A DNA stretch of 33,282 nucleotides from Rhodobacteraceae bacterium UBA6273 (GTDB taxonomy: Bacteria > Pseudomonadota > Alphaproteobacteria > Rhodobacterales > Rhodobacteraceae), in NCBI GenBank assembly GCA_002440625.1, contig DJUV01000206.1:575-33856 (forward strand). Reading direction: 5' to 3'. This document shows, one piece after another, positions 1 to 8,102 of this stretch. A program made the translations under genes and the position numbers. The notes beneath the pieces are model-generated. The model made no database searches, was not told the origin of the DNA, and saw only the letters and a program-made list of their open reading frames with translations. How positions within the stretch are numbered: the first letter of the stretch is position 1; every line of letters begins with the position of its first letter.

Positions 1-257
1 AGCGCGTAGGACTGGAACACCATGGCGATGCCGCGCTGTGCCGGCGGCACATCGTTCATGCGCTGGCCGCCGATTTCCAGCGTGCCGCTGGTGATCGTCT
101 CAAGCCCGCCAATCATCCGCAGAAGCGTCGACTTACCGCAGCCCGAAGGCCCGACGAAGACGATGAGCTCGCCCTGCTTGATGTCGAGATTGATGTTTTT
201 CAGAACCTTGACGTCGCCGTAGGCTTTCTCGACGTTGGTCAGTTTAAGATTGGCCAT
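1..257 (-). CDS. aglK: Alpha-glucoside ABC transporter ATP-binding protein AglK (partial, C-terminus outside window)
   Basis: This is the nucleotide-binding subunit that powers import of alpha-glucosides by the AglEFG transporter at the cytoplasmic face of the inner membrane. Only the first 85 residues are present. They show the N-terminal ABC fold of the MalK/UgpC/AglK group, with Walker [10 protein letters not shown] at about residues 36-44 and the Q-loop glutamine at about residue 82 (MVFQSYA). The ABC signature, Walker B and the usual C-terminal regulatory domain lie beyond the window edge. The gene starts 12 bases after the aglA stop, so it is the last visible gene of an aglE-F-G-A-K operon, the order described in Sinorhizobium meliloti. 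The subfamily call rests mainly on this context, because the ATPases of this group are very alike. Confidence 0.9.
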   Translation of the reverse strand, partial: MANLKLTNVEKAYGDVKVLKNINLDIKQGELIVFVGPSGCGKSTLLRMIGGLETITSGTLEIGGQRMNDVPPAQRGIAMVFQSYA

Positions 258-269
258 GTGTCCCCCTCA

Positions 270-1925
270 TCACGCGTTCGGTGCGGCCAGAAGGCTGCAC
301 TGCCAAGGTTCCAGTTGAATCTTTCCGTCCCTGCCCGGCCCGGCGCTTCCCAGCTCCGTTCCGATGACGCTCCATCCCGCGCCGGGGCCGTCGATGACCG
401 CCGGACTGTCCGACAGGTTGACCGCGACAAAGATGCGCTCGCCGCCGCCGGTCCGGACGAAACGGATCACGCCGCCGTCGGCGCGCATGTCGTCCTGCTC
501 GCCCGTCATCAGCGCCTCATGGTCGTGGCGAAGGGCAATGGCGCGGCGGTAATGCGCCGTCAGCCCGGCAGGGTCAGCGGCAACCGCGTTGACCGCATGC
601 GGCAGATGTTCGGGCGGAACCGGCAGCCACGGCTTGCCTTCAGTGAAGCCGCCGTTGCGGTTGTCGCGTTCCCAGACCATCGGCGTCCGGCAGCCGTCGC
701 GGCCCTTGAACTCGGGCCAGAACTCGATGCCATAGGGATCCTGCAGGTCTTCGAAGGCCAGATCGGCCTCGCTCAGACCCAGCTCCTCGCCCTGATAGAG
801 GCAGGCCGACCCGCGCAGGCACATCATCAGCGTCACATGCGCCCGGGCCGCAATGTCCGACAGGCCCCAGCGGCTGATATGGCGCGGGACGTCATGGTTG
901 GAGAAGGCCCAGCAGGCCCAGCCCTCGGGCGCCGCCTTTTCCAGCCGGGTGAAGGTCTCGGCGACGTAGGGCGCGGTCAGCTTTGCCTTGGCGAGGAATT
1001 CGAAGGCATAGCACATCTGCATCAGGTCATTGCCCGATGTGTACTCGCCCATGATTTCCAGCCCGCGCTGGCTGTCGCCGACCTCGCCCACCGCGGCGGC
1101 GCCGTAAGGCTCCATCACCGCACGCAGACGGCGGAGGAAGTCGAGGTTCTCAGGCTGGTTCTTCGAATAGATGTGGCGCTGCCAGTTGTAGGGGTTGACC
1201 GCAGGGGCGGTCAGATCGTTGCGCTCTTCCGGCGGCAGCGCGGGGTTGTCGCGCAGAAGCTTGTCGGCGAAGTAGAAGTTGATCGTGTCGAGCCGGAACC
1301 CGTCCACCCCCCGCTTCAGCCAGAAGCGGGCGACGTCAAGAAGCGCCTCCTGCACATCCATGTTGTGGAAGTTGAGATCGGGCTGCGAAGTCAGGAAGTT
1401 GTGCAGATAGTACTGCATCCGCCGCCCGTCCCAGGCCCAGGCGGTACCGCCAAAGATCGACAGCCAGTTGTTCGGCGGGCTGCCATCGGGCTTGGCGTCC
1501 GACCAGACGTACCAGTCAGCTTTCGGGTTGGTCTTGTCCTTGCGGCTTTCCTTGAACCATTCGTGCTGGTCAGAGGTATGCGACAGGACGAGGTCGATCA
1601 TCACCTTCAGGCCCAGCCGATGCGCCTCGGCCAGAAGCCCGTCGAAATCGGCCAGCGTGCCGAACATCGGGTCAACGCCGCGATAGTCCGAAACGTCATA
1701 GCCGAAGTCTTTCATCGGCGAGGTGAAGAAGGGTGAAATCCAGATCGCATCGACGCCGAGCCCGGCCACATGGCCAAGCCGCCCGGTGATGCCCTTGAGA
1801 TCGCCGATCCCGTCGCCGTTCGAATCCTGAAAGCTCCTCGGGTAGATCTGATAGATCACCCCGCCGCGCCACCAGTCCTTGTCTTGTCGCCCGGCCGCGC
1901 GGCCGGGCTCAGTTGCTTTCGTCAT
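270..1925 (-). CDS. aglA: Cytoplasmic alpha-glucosidase, GH13 family (AglA)
   Basis: A 551-residue glycoside hydrolase that should release glucose from imported maltose, sucrose, trehalose or related alpha-glucosides in the cytoplasm. No signal peptide is visible. The N-terminus carries the oligo-1,6-glucosidase/alpha-glucosidase signature (WWRGGVIYQIYPRSF at about 18-32, then DSNGDGIGDLKGI). The GH13 catalytic residues are recognisable: nucleophile D213 in GFRLDTINF, acid/base E281 in VGEVGD, and transition-state D345 in FSNHDVPRH. The length is normal for the family. The start lies 7 bases after aglG, implying cotranscription. The exact linkage preference cannot be read from the sequence; a trehalose-type (ThuA-like) locus is excluded because the companion genes match agl. 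Confidence 0.93.
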   Translation of the reverse strand: MTKATEPGRAAGRQDKDWWRGGVIYQIYPRSFQDSNGDGIGDLKGITGRLGHVAGLGVDAIWISPFFTSPMKDFGYDVSDYRGVDPMFGTLADFDGLLAEAHRLGLKVMIDLVLSHTSDQHEWFKESRKDKTNPKADWYVWSDAKPDGSPPNNWLSIFGGTAWAWDGRRMQYYLHNFLTSQPDLNFHNMDVQEALLDVARFWLKRGVDGFRLDTINFYFADKLLRDNPALPPEERNDLTAPAVNPYNWQRHIYSKNQPENLDFLRRLRAVMEPYGAAAVGEVGDSQRGLEIMGEYTSGNDLMQMCYAFEFLAKAKLTAPYVAETFTRLEKAAPEGWACWAFSNHDVPRHISRWGLSDIAARAHVTLMMCLRGSACLYQGEELGLSEADLAFEDLQDPYGIEFWPEFKGRDGCRTPMVWERDNRNGGFTEGKPWLPVPPEHLPHAVNAVAADPAGLTAHYRRAIALRHDHEALMTGEQDDMRADGGVIRFVRTGGGERIFVAVNLSDSPAVIDGPGAGWSVIGTELGSAGPGRDGKIQLEPWQCSLLAAPNA

Positions 1926-1932
1926 AGGTGTC

Positions 1933-3048
1933 TCACTTTACCGAACCGGCCAGAAGGCCGCGCACCAGGAAGCGCTGGAGCGAAAAGAACACGATCAGCG
2001 GCACGACGATCGAGACGAAGGCCGCCACTGCGAGAAGATCCCACTCCCCGCCCTTGGAGCCCATCATCTTGGCGATGGCCACCGTCAGCACTTCCTGATC
2101 CTTGGTCGGAAGGAAGACCTTGGCGACAAGAAGGTCGTTCCAGGTCCAGAGAAACTGGAAGATCGAGAACGAGGCGAGGGCTGGGAAAGACAGCGGCAGG
2201 ATGATCTTGAAGAAGATCTGGAACTCGGTCGCGCCGTCGACACGGGCATTCTCGATAATATCGCGCGGCAGGCCGACCATGTAGTTCCTGAGAAGATAGA
2301 TGGCGAGCGGCAGGCCAAATCCGCTGTGCGCCAGCCAGACGCCAAGGAACCCCTGAATGCCAAGGGAGCTGTGCAGAAGCTTCATCGGGATCAGCGCGAG
2401 TTGCAGCGGCACCACCAGCAGGCCGACGATGACCGCGATCAGAAATCCCCGCGCCTTGAAGTCCATCCAGGCCAGGGCATAGGCCGCGAATGCCGCCATC
2501 AGGATCGGGATGATCGTCGCGGGGATGGCCACGGTCGCGGTGTTGAAGAAGGCCTGACCGATGCCTTCGCCCATCAGCACGCGACTGTAGCCGTTCAGCG
2601 AAAACGAGGGCGGCACTTCGGCCTGCACGAAGATGCGCTGGTCGTCATCGAACTCGGTCGGTGACACCATCTTGTAGGTACCGTCAGCGTTGACCGTCAG
2701 ATTGACGCCATCGCCCATGTCGACCGTCGCGCCGGGGGCATTGGCCCCCGGCTCGGTCGTCTTGGTGCCCCAGGCAGAAACCGCGCTGGAGCCGGACGGC
2801 AGCGCCGTACCCTCGATGACCCATTCGGCGCCGACCTGCTTTTGCGTGTCAGGGTCGGTGCGGAACCGCTCGGTCTGCTCTGAACTGAAGAAGGCGTTCC
2901 ACCAGCCCGAAGCGATGATCTGGTCCTTGTCGCGGAACGAAGTGACGAAGAGACCGACCGTCGGGATCAGCCACAAGAGAACCAGCGCCGCCGCCGAAAG
3001 ATTGACCGCCCAGACCAGCGCCGGCTTTTTTCCAGCCATGTTTTCCAT
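1933..3048 (-). CDS. aglG: Alpha-glucoside ABC transporter inner-membrane permease AglG
   Basis: A 371-residue MalG-type permease subunit. One N-terminal membrane segment (about 12-34) is followed by a long polar, probably periplasmic stretch of about 120 residues (about 38-160). A membrane core of several helices follows from about residue 165. The cytoplasmic EAA-type coupling loop is at about 265-285 (ENARVDGATEFQIFFKIILP) and contacts the ATPase AglK. The large extracytoplasmic insertion after the first helix is, as I recall, normal for AglG proteins and distinguishes them from shorter MalG homologues. The gene begins one base after the aglF stop codon. An alternative start at Met4 would change little. 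Confidence 0.92.
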   Translation of the reverse strand: MENMAGKKPALVWAVNLSAAALVLLWLIPTVGLFVTSFRDKDQIIASGWWNAFFSSEQTERFRTDPDTQKQVGAEWVIEGTALPSGSSAVSAWGTKTTEPGANAPGATVDMGDGVNLTVNADGTYKMVSPTEFDDDQRIFVQAEVPPSFSLNGYSRVLMGEGIGQAFFNTATVAIPATIIPILMAAFAAYALAWMDFKARGFLIAVIVGLLVVPLQLALIPMKLLHSSLGIQGFLGVWLAHSGFGLPLAIYLLRNYMVGLPRDIIENARVDGATEFQIFFKIILPLSFPALASFSIFQFLWTWNDLLVAKVFLPTKDQEVLTVAIAKMMGSKGGEWDLLAVAAFVSIVVPLIVFFSLQRFLVRGLLAGSVK

Positions 3049-3049
3049 G

Positions 3050-4036
3050 TCAGCGAAGCTCCTTGCGGGCGTTGCGCACGTTCCACCACATGATGGGCAG
3101 AACCAGGATCATGATGACGATCGCCACTGCCGAGCCGCGGCCATAGTCGCTTTGGTCGAAGAGAAGGTCATACATCATGTTGGCCAGCACCTGCGTGCCC
3201 CATTCGCCGTTGGTCATGACGTAGACGATGTCGAACACCTTCAGCACGGTAATGGTGATGGTGGTCCAGACCACGCCGATGGTGCTGGCGATTTGCGGCA
3301 CCTTGATCTTGAAGAAGATCTGGAAGGGGTTGGCGCCGTCGATGATGGCGGCCTCGATCGTATCTTCGGGGATGCCGCGGAGCGCGGCCGACAGGATCAC
3401 CATGGCGAACCCGGCCTGAATCCAGACCAGCACGACCATCAGGAAGATGTTGTTCCAGAACGGCAGTTGCAGCCAGTGCTGCGGCTCGCCGCCAAAGAAC
3501 TGGACCACCGCGTTCAAAAGGCCGATCTGGTTGCCGTCGCTATTGGCATAGACGAATTTCCAGATCACGCCGGCACCGACGAAGGAAATCGCCATCGGCA
3601 TGAAGATCAGCGATTTGCCGAAGTTGCCCCAGCGGATGCGGTCGGTCAGCTGCGCGGCCAGAAGTCCGAAGAACGTGGCAAGCGCGGGCACGACGAGAAG
3701 CCAGAGGAACTGGTTCAGCATCGATTCATGGAACTTGCCGTCGGCCAGAAGCCACGAGTAGTTCGATGTTCCGACAAAGTTGGTACTGCTCTTGTCCATG
3801 AAGGACCGGTAGAGGGTGTTGACGACGGGGTAGATCAGATAGGCGGCCAGGATGACCACCGCCGGTCCGACAAAGAGCCAGGGCCGGATGAGATTTGTCT
3901 TGTTGATATTGCTGCCCGCATTCGGGCCGCGCGCCGGAAAGACCGTATCCAGTACGGTGTTCGATGCCCAATACCACAAGGCGCAGCCGCCGACGCCGAT
4001 GGCAATCGTGACCAAGGCCTGAAAGACCTGTTCCAT
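3050..4036 (-). CDS. aglF: Alpha-glucoside ABC transporter inner-membrane permease AglF
   Basis: A 328-residue MalF-type permease partner of AglG. It starts with a hydrophobic segment at about 5-25, then a second at about 51-75, followed by the permease core. The EAA-like loop is at about 228-247 (EAAIIDGANPFQIFFKIKVP). It lacks the extra large periplasmic domain of enterobacterial MalF, as expected for the alphaproteobacterial agl system. It sits 73 bases downstream of aglE, separated by a strong hairpin, and directly precedes aglG. A GGAGG-like ribosome site lies just upstream of the ATG (reverse complement of ccccctcctc). Confidence 0.92.
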   Translation of the reverse strand: MEQVFQALVTIAIGVGGCALWYWASNTVLDTVFPARGPNAGSNINKTNLIRPWLFVGPAVVILAAYLIYPVVNTLYRSFMDKSSTNFVGTSNYSWLLADGKFHESMLNQFLWLLVVPALATFFGLLAAQLTDRIRWGNFGKSLIFMPMAISFVGAGVIWKFVYANSDGNQIGLLNAVVQFFGGEPQHWLQLPFWNNIFLMVVLVWIQAGFAMVILSAALRGIPEDTIEAAIIDGANPFQIFFKIKVPQIASTIGVVWTTITITVLKVFDIVYVMTNGEWGTQVLANMMYDLLFDQSDYGRGSAVAIVIMILVLPIMWWNVRNARKELR

Positions 4037-4073
4037 AACCCCCTCCTCTGTCAGAAATTGGCCGGGCGCCTTA

Positions 4074-4097
4074 GGCCGGGCGGTTTCCCGCCCGGCC
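4074..4097 (-). terminator. GC-rich intercistronic hairpin after aglE (possible mRNA-stabilising or attenuating element)
   Basis: A perfect 10-bp inverted repeat lies 12 bases beyond the aglE stop. Its arms are 4074-4083 and 4088-4097 with a 4-base loop. On the transcribed minus strand the loop reads GAAA, a GNRA-type tetraloop that makes the RNA hairpin very stable. No U-run follows, so it is not a classic intrinsic terminator. Hairpins after the binding-protein gene of ABC operons are known (malE-malF in enterobacteria) to protect the upstream message and give excess binding protein. That role is inferred here. Confidence 0.6.
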
Positions 4098-4109
4098 GGC
4101 CGCCAAGGC

Positions 4110-5465
4110 TTACTTCAGCGCGTCCCAGGATTTCTGGATGTCGCCAGCAACGGTCGCTGCATCCTTGCCACCGACATAATCGACCATGCCGGTCCAGAAG
4201 GTGCCGGCGCCAACACCGCCGGGCATCAGGTCAGACGCGTCGAAGCGGAAGGTCGTCGCATCCAAGAGCATCTGGCCCTGCTTTTTCAGCACGTCATTGG
4301 CATAGGCATCGACATTCACACCCTTGTGCGGGGTCAGGAAGCCCGACTGCGCCATCCAGACCTCATGAGCGATCGGGGTTTCCAGGAACTGGATCAGGTC
4401 CATCGCCGCCGGATTGTCGCTCATCACCATGAACGAAGTGCCGGCGCCCAGGATCGGCTTGCCCAGATCCTTGCTCGCATAGGCCGGGAAGTAGAAGAAG
4501 TCGACATCCTTGCCGATTTCCGTGCCTTCCGGGAAGAACGACGGGATGAACGACGCCTGACGGTGCATGTAGCACTTGGGCGGGCTGTCGAAGAGGCCCT
4601 TGGGGCTGTCGCGGAAGTCAGTCGAGCCGACGGCGCCGGCGCCGCCCGCCACGAACTTGTCGTTCTTGGCGAACCAGCCGAAATCGTCAATTGCAGCGAT
4701 TACCTTCGGGTCGTTGAAGGGCAGCGTGTTGGCCACCCAGGCGTCGTAATCCTCGGGCGGATTGTTGCGCAACATCATGTCTTCGACCCAGTCGGTCGCC
4801 GGCCAGCCGGTCGCCGCATCCGAACCGAGGCCAATGCACCAGGGCGTGCCGCCGTCGGCGACGATCTTCTCGGTCAGCGCCTTGAGATCTTCCATGGTCC
4901 CCGGCACTTCGTAGCCCGCGTCGTCGAAGTTGTCGGGCACATACCAGACCAGCGACTTCACGTCGGTCTTGTAGGGGAAGGAGTAAAGCGCGGATGCCCC
5001 GTCCGGGCCGGCGGCGGAATAGATCGAAACCCAGCTGTCGCCGGCCGCATAGTTCGCCTTGATCCAGTCGGCCACTTCGGCCGGAAGCGCCTTCACCTTT
5101 CCGGCCTTGGCATAGTCAGCCACCTTGCCCGGCTGGGGCGAGATGCCGATATCGGGCGGGGTGCCGCCATCGACGGCGATCTGGATGTCCTGCTCCGAGC
5201 TGTTCGAGCCGGTGTAGTTGATCTTGGCACCGGTCGCAGCTTCGAAATAGGCAAAGACCGACAGGACCAGATCCTGGTCCGCACCCGTCCACGGGCCCAT
5301 GACGTTCAGCGACTGGCCTTCAAGCTTGTGCGCCGCGCCGAAGTCTTCATAGCTTTTCCAGTTGAACCGGGCATCTTCGCCCGGCGCGAATTTCAGATCC
5401 TGAGCGCCTGCGGCACCGGCCAGCAACGCCAGCGCGGCCGAACCCGCGTACAACGTCCGTTTCAT
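4110..5465 (-). CDS. aglE: Periplasmic alpha-glucoside-binding protein AglE
   Basis: A 451-residue extracellular solute-binding protein (family 1) that captures alpha-glucosides in the periplasm and hands them to AglFG. The chosen start gives a clean Sec signal peptide (MKRTLYAGSAALALLAGAAGA, cleavage before QDLKF) and is preceded by a GGGAGG ribosome site. A longer reading from 5519 would bury the signal peptide. The mature part shows features expected of AglE, such as the N-terminal NVMGPWTG segment and many aromatic residues for sugar stacking. It is the first gene of the aglEFGAK operon and is divergent from the LacI-type regulator, with three operator-like palindromes between them. Confidence 0.92.
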   Translation of the reverse strand: MKRTLYAGSAALALLAGAAGAQDLKFAPGEDARFNWKSYEDFGAAHKLEGQSLNVMGPWTGADQDLVLSVFAYFEAATGAKINYTGSNSSEQDIQIAVDGGTPPDIGISPQPGKVADYAKAGKVKALPAEVADWIKANYAAGDSWVSIYSAAGPDGASALYSFPYKTDVKSLVWYVPDNFDDAGYEVPGTMEDLKALTEKIVADGGTPWCIGLGSDAATGWPATDWVEDMMLRNNPPEDYDAWVANTLPFNDPKVIAAIDDFGWFAKNDKFVAGGAGAVGSTDFRDSPKGLFDSPPKCYMHRQASFIPSFFPEGTEIGKDVDFFYFPAYASKDLGKPILGAGTSFMVMSDNPAAMDLIQFLETPIAHEVWMAQSGFLTPHKGVNVDAYANDVLKKQGQMLLDATTFRFDASDLMPGGVGAGTFWTGMVDYVGGKDAATVAGDIQKSWDALK

Positions 5466-5516
5466 GCAGTCCTCCCTTGGGGGTTTCCCCCGAAACTTGA
5501 CCAAGGCGACGATTCT

Positions 5517-5528
5517 CAAAGCGCTTTG
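5517..5528. promoter_or_regulatory. Putative AglR operator 1 (CAAAGCGCTTTG)
   Basis: A perfect 12-bp palindrome with the central CG step typical of LacI-family operators. It lies 51 bases upstream of the aglE start, where a bound repressor could block the agl promoter. The same core recurs at 5569-5578 and, shortened, at 5680-5687. Confidence 0.75.
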
Positions 5529-5568
5529 GCAGATCGAACATGCCGGTTGTGTTAGCGTGTGTCAATCC

Positions 5569-5578
5569 AAAGCGCTTT
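5569..5578. promoter_or_regulatory. Putative AglR operator 2 (AAAGCGCTTT)
   Basis: A 10-bp palindrome identical in core to operator 1, about 51 bases (roughly five helical turns) away from it. That spacing would suit cooperative binding or looping by a LacI-type dimer or tetramer. It is in the middle of the aglE/aglR divergent region. Confidence 0.72.
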
Positions 5579-5679
5579 TGATTGCAATTTTGCTGCGAAG
5601 CAGCGAACAAGGCGTTGCACTCGCAGCAATTCTGTGGCGTTGACGTGGGGAATGCCCGCCGCTACCTTCCCTTGAACCG

Positions 5680-5687
5680 AAGCGCTT
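5680..5687. promoter_or_regulatory. Putative AglR operator 3, autoregulatory (AAGCGCTT)
   Basis: An 8-bp palindromic core in the context GAAGCGCTTTG. It ends 14 bases before the aglR ATG and overlaps the place where a ribosome site or transcription start would be. Its position suggests AglR also represses its own gene and the downstream beta-glucosidase and glucokinase. Confidence 0.65.
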
Positions 5688-5701
5688 TGAATGACCCGAA
5701 C

Positions 5702-6733
5702 ATGAACCTGAAACAGCTTTCCGAAAAGCTGGGTCTGTCTCAGACAACGGTTAGCCGTGCGCTGAACGGCTATCCTGAGGTGAATGAGGAAACCCGCCGC
5801 CGCGTGGTGGAAGCGGCACGGCAACATGACTACCGCCCGAACGCCCGCGCCAAGGGGCTGGCCACTGGCCGCGCCATGGCCATCGGCCATGTCATTCCGA
5901 TTTCCGCGAAGTTCGAGATCGTCAACCCGATCTTCGCCGACTTCATCGCCGGCGCCGGCGAGAGCTATTCGAAGGCGGGCTATGACATGCTCATCTCCGT
6001 CGTGCGCAACGACGATGAGGAACGCGTCTATCGCGACATGAAGTCCAAGGGCAATGTCGACGGGGTGATCGTCCATTCGCCGCGGCTGAACGATTCCAGG
6101 ATCGGGCATCTTCATGAGATCGGCCTGCCCTTCCTTGTCCACGGCCGGTCCTCGGGCTGCGACATCGGCTATTCCTGGATCGACGTGAACAACCGCCGCG
6201 CGTTCGAGAGGGCGGCGCGCTTCCTGCTTGACCTCGGGCACCGACGCATCGCCCTTTTGAACGGGCCGGAGATGATGGACTTCGCCATCCGCCGGCGCGC
6301 CGGCTTCGAGAATGCCCTGCGCGAGGCCGGCATCGAGCCTGACCCCGCCCTCATGCACAGCGCGGAAATGACAGAAGGCTTCGGCCACCGTGCCGCCGCC
6401 GAGGCGCTCGCCCTGCCCGAGCCGCCGACGGCCTTCCTTGTGGCCTCGATCCTGATCGCCATCGGCGTCCGCCGCGCCATCGAGGAATCGCGCCTGACGA
6501 TGGGGCGCGACATCTCCGTCGTCACCTATGACGACGACCTGAGCTATCTTCGGAACGGTGACGACATCCCGATCTTCACCGCCGTCCGGTCTTCGGTGCG
6601 CGAAGCCGGGCGGCTTGCCGCCGAGATGCTCATCAGCGCCATCGCCGATCCTTCGCTGCCGCATCTCGACCGGCTGCTCGAAGCCGAGTTGACCGTCGGG
6701 CAGTCCACCGGCCCCGTACCGGTCCGGTCCTGA
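5702..6733 (+). CDS. aglR: LacI-family transcriptional regulator of alpha-glucoside utilisation (AglR)
   Basis: A 343-residue regulator. The N-terminal LacI helix-turn-helix is at about residues 2-25 (MNLKQLSEKLGLSQTTVSRA), with the hinge region at about 45-58 (NARAKGLATGR). A periplasmic-binding-protein-like sugar-sensing domain follows. The start at 5702 puts the helix-turn-helix at the very N-terminus, as in all LacI relatives; an upstream TTG-initiated extension of 40 residues lacks that logic. No strong ribosome site is visible. The gene is divergent from aglE and only 18 bases ahead of the beta-glucosidase. It probably represses both arms and is released by an alpha-glucoside or glucose-derived ligand; the effector is inferred. 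Confidence 0.88.
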   Translation: MNLKQLSEKLGLSQTTVSRALNGYPEVNEETRRRVVEAARQHDYRPNARAKGLATGRAMAIGHVIPISAKFEIVNPIFADFIAGAGESYSKAGYDMLISVVRNDDEERVYRDMKSKGNVDGVIVHSPRLNDSRIGHLHEIGLPFLVHGRSSGCDIGYSWIDVNNRRAFERAARFLLDLGHRRIALLNGPEMMDFAIRRRAGFENALREAGIEPDPALMHSAEMTEGFGHRAAAEALALPEPPTAFLVASILIAIGVRRAIEESRLTMGRDISVVTYDDDLSYLRNGDDIPIFTAVRSSVREAGRLAAEMLISAIADPSLPHLDRLLEAELTVGQSTGPVPVRS

Positions 6734-6751
6734 TTTCGTGGAGAGTAGCCC

Positions 6752-8080
6752 ATGCGTCTCAGCCGCAGTGACTTTCCGGCCGGCTTCCAGTTCGGCGCCG
6801 CGACCTCCGCCTACCAGATCGAGGGCACCCGCTTCGGCGGCACCGGCACCAGCCATTGGGACACATTCTCAGCAACGCCCGGAAATGTGCTGAACGGAGA
6901 AAACGGCGCCACCGCCTGCGACCACTATCACCGCTGGGAACAGGACCTCGACCTGATCCGCGATGCCGGGTTTGACGCCTACCGCTTTTCGACAAGCTGG
7001 GCGCGCATCCTGCCCGAGGGGCGCGGCACGCCGAATGCCGAGGGCCTCGATTTCTACGACCGGCTCGTTGACGGGATGCTGGCGCGCGGGCTGAAGCCCT
7101 TCCTGACGCTTTACCACTGGGACCTGCCCTCCGACCTCGCCATGCGCGGCGGCTGGACCAACCCGGACATCGCCGGCTGGTTCACCGACTATGCCCGCGT
7201 GGTGATGGGCCGGATCGGCGATCGGGTAGCCACTACGGCCACGATCAACGAACCCTGGTGCGTCTCCTGGCTGTCGCATTTCCTCGGCGCCCATGCGCCG
7301 GGTCTGCGTGACATCCGCGCTGCCGCCCATGCCATGCACCACGTCCTTCTCGCCCATGGCGACACGGTCGCGGCCCTTCGTGCCGACGGGTACAGGAACC
7401 TCGGCCTTGTGACGAATTTCGAATATTGCGGCCCGATGTCCGACACCCCGGCCGATCACGCCGCCGCCGCGCGCGAGGATGCGATCTACAACCGCTGGTT
7501 CGTCGAGGGCGTATCTTCGGGCAAATACCCCGAAGAGGCGCTTGCCGGGCTTCGGCAATGGATGCCGAAGGGATGGGAACAAGAGATGGGCCGCGTCAGC
7601 CAGTCCATCGACTGGCTTGGCGTCAACTACTACACCCGCCGCCTCTACGCTGATGCGCCCGGCGCGCTCTGGCCTTCGACCACCGGCGGCCCCGGCCCTC
7701 TGCCCAAGACCTCGATGGACTGGGAGATTTACCCCGAGGGGCTGGAGTTCATCCTGACCCGGCTGGCCACCAAACAGGCCCCCGGCCTGCCGATCTACAT
7801 CACCGAAAACGGCATGTCCTGGCGCGATGAGCTTCGCGGCAACCGGGTCGAAGACCCCGTGCGCATCGACTTCATGGAACGCCATCTGGACGTGGTGAAA
7901 CGGCGTATCGCCGCCGGAGACGACATCCGCGGCTTCTTCTACTGGTCGCTTCTCGACAATTACGAATGGGCCTTCGGTTATGACCGCCGCTTCGGGCTGG
8001 TCTATGTCGACATGGATTCACTGGAGCGGCACCCGAAAGCATCCTATCACGCGCTGGCAACGGCGCTCGCTACGCGATGA
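6752..8080 (+). CDS. Beta-glucosidase, glycoside hydrolase family 1
   Basis: A 442-residue GH1 enzyme that hydrolyses terminal beta-D-glucosides (cellobiose and similar) in the cytoplasm. No signal peptide is present. The GH1 N-terminal signature appears as FGAATSAYQIEG (about 14-25). The acid/base glutamate is E167 in TINEPW and the nucleophile is E352 in YITENG. The length matches GH1 beta-glucosidases. It is placed between aglR and glucokinase with short gaps (18 and 22 bases), so it is probably controlled by AglR. This widens the locus from alpha- to beta-glucosides. The symbol bglA or bglB would fit, but naming is inconsistent across genomes. Confidence 0.93.
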   Translation: MRLSRSDFPAGFQFGAATSAYQIEGTRFGGTGTSHWDTFSATPGNVLNGENGATACDHYHRWEQDLDLIRDAGFDAYRFSTSWARILPEGRGTPNAEGLDFYDRLVDGMLARGLKPFLTLYHWDLPSDLAMRGGWTNPDIAGWFTDYARVVMGRIGDRVATTATINEPWCVSWLSHFLGAHAPGLRDIRAAAHAMHHVLLAHGDTVAALRADGYRNLGLVTNFEYCGPMSDTPADHAAAAREDAIYNRWFVEGVSSGKYPEEALAGLRQWMPKGWEQEMGRVSQSIDWLGVNYYTRRLYADAPGALWPSTTGGPGPLPKTSMDWEIYPEGLEFILTRLATKQAPGLPIYITENGMSWRDELRGNRVEDPVRIDFMERHLDVVKRRIAAGDDIRGFFYWSLLDNYEWAFGYDRRFGLVYVDMDSLERHPKASYHALATALATR

Positions 8081-8102
8081 ACTCAGACAGGCACAGGCTT
8101 AC

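Noticed and set aside
258..1736. Long plus-strand open frame antisense to aglA, and similar long frames at 2690-4432, 9202-10578, 11406-12911, 12908-14803 and 18879-19970
   Set aside because: They lie opposite clear enzyme or transporter genes, are rich in Arg, Ala, Gly and Pro without any recognisable domain, and arise because GC-rich codon bias suppresses stop codons in other frames.
5582..5701. 40-residue N-terminal extension of AglR from a TTG codon
   Set aside because: It would place the LacI helix-turn-helix away from the N-terminus and run through the third operator; there is no ribosome site for it.
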